A stretch of DNA of 6,940 nucleotides from Dehalococcoidia bacterium (lineage in GTDB: Bacteria > Chloroflexota > Dehalococcoidia > Dehalococcoidales > BS750m-G39). The position numbers and the translations under genes were made by a program. The notes under the pieces are model-generated. The model made no database searches, was not told the DNA's origin, and saw only the letters and a program-made list of their open reading frames with translations. Of this stretch, positions 5,493-6,940 are shown piece after piece; the stretch's first letter is position 1; each line of letters opens with the position of its first letter. Where the stretch lies: positions 1 through 6,940 of the forward strand of contig SOKR01000154.1 in the NCBI GenBank assembly GCA_004375675.1, read 5' to 3'.

Positions 5493-6940
5493 ATGAAACG
5501 CGAAAAGGGCGAGAAACGGCGTTTCCGTCCGCGGGACGACGACTCTGAAGACGAAGACAACGATAACAGCGACTCCGCCGAGTCAAGCTCGCTCTGGCGC
5601 GAGGCAAGGCCTCTCAAAGTCGAGAAACCGGATTCGGGCCTGGACATAGCGCCGGAAACGCCCCTGGAGCAGACCGAGGAGCAAGAGGTGGTGGACGACC
5701 CCGTCCGCATGTACCTGCACGAAATCGGGCGGGTGCGCCTGCTCACCGCCGACGAGGAAAAATACCTGGCGCGGAAGATGGAGGAAGGCAAGCGCATCAA
5801 GGAGATTAAACAAGGCTACCTGCTCAAAAACGGGAGAGACCCCTCGGCCACCGAGATAATCATCGCCATCCTGGAGGAGCTTTCCCGGGCCGCCCCCGCC
5901 ATCCACCTCATCCAGGAACAGCTCCGGGTAGAACCCACCCCCGGCTTTCTGAAGACCATCTCCAACTCCACGCTGCGGGAAAGCATCCACAGTGAGATAA
6001 AGCCGCAGCTCATCCTATCCATTGCCCACCAGACCGAAAAGTCGATACCCGAAACCGAGCGCTTCCTGGCCGAACTCTCGCTCAACATCACCCTGCTGCC
6101 CAAGGAGATTCTGGAGGCTATCGGCACCAAGGTCACGCTGGCGGGAATAGCCATGCTGGTGACCAAGCGCAGCTGCATCAAAGCCATCCGGGAATACGAG
6201 CAGCAGCTCCAGGCTTATCTGGATAATATCGAGCGCGAGGCGGAAAAGGCGGCTAAGCACCTCACCGAAGCCAACCTGCGCCTCGTCGTCAGCGTGGCTA
6301 AGAAACACATCGGGCGGGGCATGTCGCTGCTCGACCTCATTCAGGAAGGCAACATAGGGCTGCTCCGCGCGGTGGAAAAGTTCGACTACCGCAAGGGCTA
6401 TAAGTTCAGCACCTACGCCACCTGGTGGATTCGCCAGGCAATCACCCGCGCCATCGCCGACCAGGCGCGCACCATCCGCATACCGGTGCATATGGTGGAG
6501 ACCATCAACAAGCTACTGCGGGTGAGCCGCCGCCTGGCTCAGGAGCACGGCCGCGAGCCTAGCGCCAAGGAAATCGGAAAGGAAATGGAAATCTCGGCGG
6601 AAAAGGTAGGCGAAATCGTCAAGGTCTCGCAGCTACCCATATCGCTGGAATCGCCTATGGGCGAGGAAGAAGACAGCCACCTGGGCGACTTTATTGAAGA
6701 CCGCAACGCCCTACCCCCCGCCGACGCTGCCTCCAAGCAGTTGCTCAAGGAGCAGATAGACTCGGTGCTCTCCAGCCTCAGCCCCCGCGAACAAAGGGTG
6801 CTCCAGCTCCGCTTCGGCCTTGAAGACGGGCGCAGCCGAACTTTAGAGGAAGTCGGCAAAGAGTTTAACGTCACGCGGGAAAGAATACGCCAGATCGAAG
6901 CCAAAGCCCTGCGCAAACTGCGCCACCCCAGCCGCAGCCG
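5493..6940 (+). CDS. rpoD: Primary RNA polymerase sigma factor RpoD/SigA, 3' end cut by window edge
   Basis: This is the housekeeping sigma factor that directs RNA polymerase to most promoters. The frame stays open from the ATG to the edge (482 full codons). It stops within the family's closing [10 protein letters not shown] stretch, so probably about ten residues are missing. Residues 1-67 are charged and low-complexity (basic, then Asp/Glu/Ser-rich), with no clear region 1.1. Region 1.2 is at about 68-100 ([12 protein letters not shown]). A non-conserved helical segment of roughly 150 residues follows. Region 2 runs from about 255, with [12 protein letters not shown] and [17 protein letters not shown]. 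Gln315 and Thr318 align with the E. coli -10 readers Gln437 and Thr440. Region 3 begins near 343, with the sigma finger around SHLGDFIED (395-403). Region 4 has [14 protein letters not shown] and [18 protein letters not shown]; Arg462, Glu463 and Arg466 match the -35 readers Arg584, Glu585 and Arg588. It lies 2 bp after dnaG with a strong Shine-Dalgarno. Confidence 0.95.
   Translation, partial: MKREKGEKRRFRPRDDDSEDEDNDNSDSAESSSLWREARPLKVEKPDSGLDIAPETPLEQTEEQEVVDDPVRMYLHEIGRVRLLTADEEKYLARKMEEGKRIKEIKQGYLLKNGRDPSATEIIIAILEELSRAAPAIHLIQEQLRVEPTPGFLKTISNSTLRESIHSEIKPQLILSIAHQTEKSIPETERFLAELSLNITLLPKEILEAIGTKVTLAGIAMLVTKRSCIKAIREYEQQLQAYLDNIEREAEKAAKHLTEANLRLVVSVAKKHIGRGMSLLDLIQEGNIGLLRAVEKFDYRKGYKFSTYATWWIRQAITRAIADQARTIRIPVHMVETINKLLRVSRRLAQEHGREPSAKEIGKEMEISAEKVGEIVKVSQLPISLESPMGEEEDSHLGDFIEDRNALPPADAASKQLLKEQIDSVLSSLSPREQRVLQLRFGLEDGRSRTLEEVGKEFNVTRERIRQIEAKALRKLRHPSRS

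Noticed and set aside
6015..6491. Minus-strand open frame of 158 codons opposite rpoD, and similar long antisense frames opposite ppsA and dnaG.
   Set aside because: All lie opposite strongly conserved coding sequence on the + strand, have no plausible ribosome sites or family motifs, and are expected in GC-rich genes.

Overview
The window is a housekeeping segment read entirely on the + strand. It holds four genes: a phosphoenolpyruvate synthase (ppsA, 103-2361), an HD-domain dNTP triphosphohydrolase of the Dgt family (2358-3464), DNA primase (dnaG, 3718-5490) and the primary sigma factor (rpoD/sigA, 5493 to the right edge, lacking only its last few codons). The sequence is GC-rich with many C-ending codons. 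The gene order dikinase-dgt-dnaG-rpoD is, from memory, that of Dehalococcoides-like Chloroflexota, and a related order occurs in Clostridia. The closely spaced coding, the intergenic repeat and the insert-bearing sigma factor fit a Dehalococcoidia-type bacterium. That assignment is an inference and was not tested by a search.

Layout. Positions 1-102 are a leader with a very good sigma-70-type promoter (extended -10, 17-bp spacer), a weaker second promoter candidate just downstream, and a strong Shine-Dalgarno before ppsA. ppsA and dgt overlap by four bases (ATGA) and are probably translationally coupled. A 253-bp gap (3465-3717) then separates dgt from dnaG. It contains no gene and no classical terminator. 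It carries a REP-like repeat unit, a truncated second copy of its first part 30 bp upstream, several small inverted repeats, and a perfect 8-bp-stem hairpin 15 bp before the dnaG start, which has no recognisable Shine-Dalgarno. dnaG and rpoD are only 2 bp apart, and the dnaG stop codon is part of the rpoD ribosome binding site. An AT-rich patch inside the dnaG 3' end looks like an extended -10 promoter for rpoD.

How the genes work together. dnaG and rpoD form the core of the classical macromolecular-synthesis operon (primer synthesis and promoter recognition). Dgt controls dNTP supply, and PpsA makes phosphoenolpyruvate for gluconeogenesis and biosynthesis. The encoded sigma factor keeps the residues known to read TATAAT and TTGACA, which fits the promoter found in front of ppsA. 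I found no defence system, mobile-element gene, RNA gene or CRISPR array. The observations most worth following up are in the dgt-dnaG gap and the putative internal rpoD promoter, not in any new protein system.
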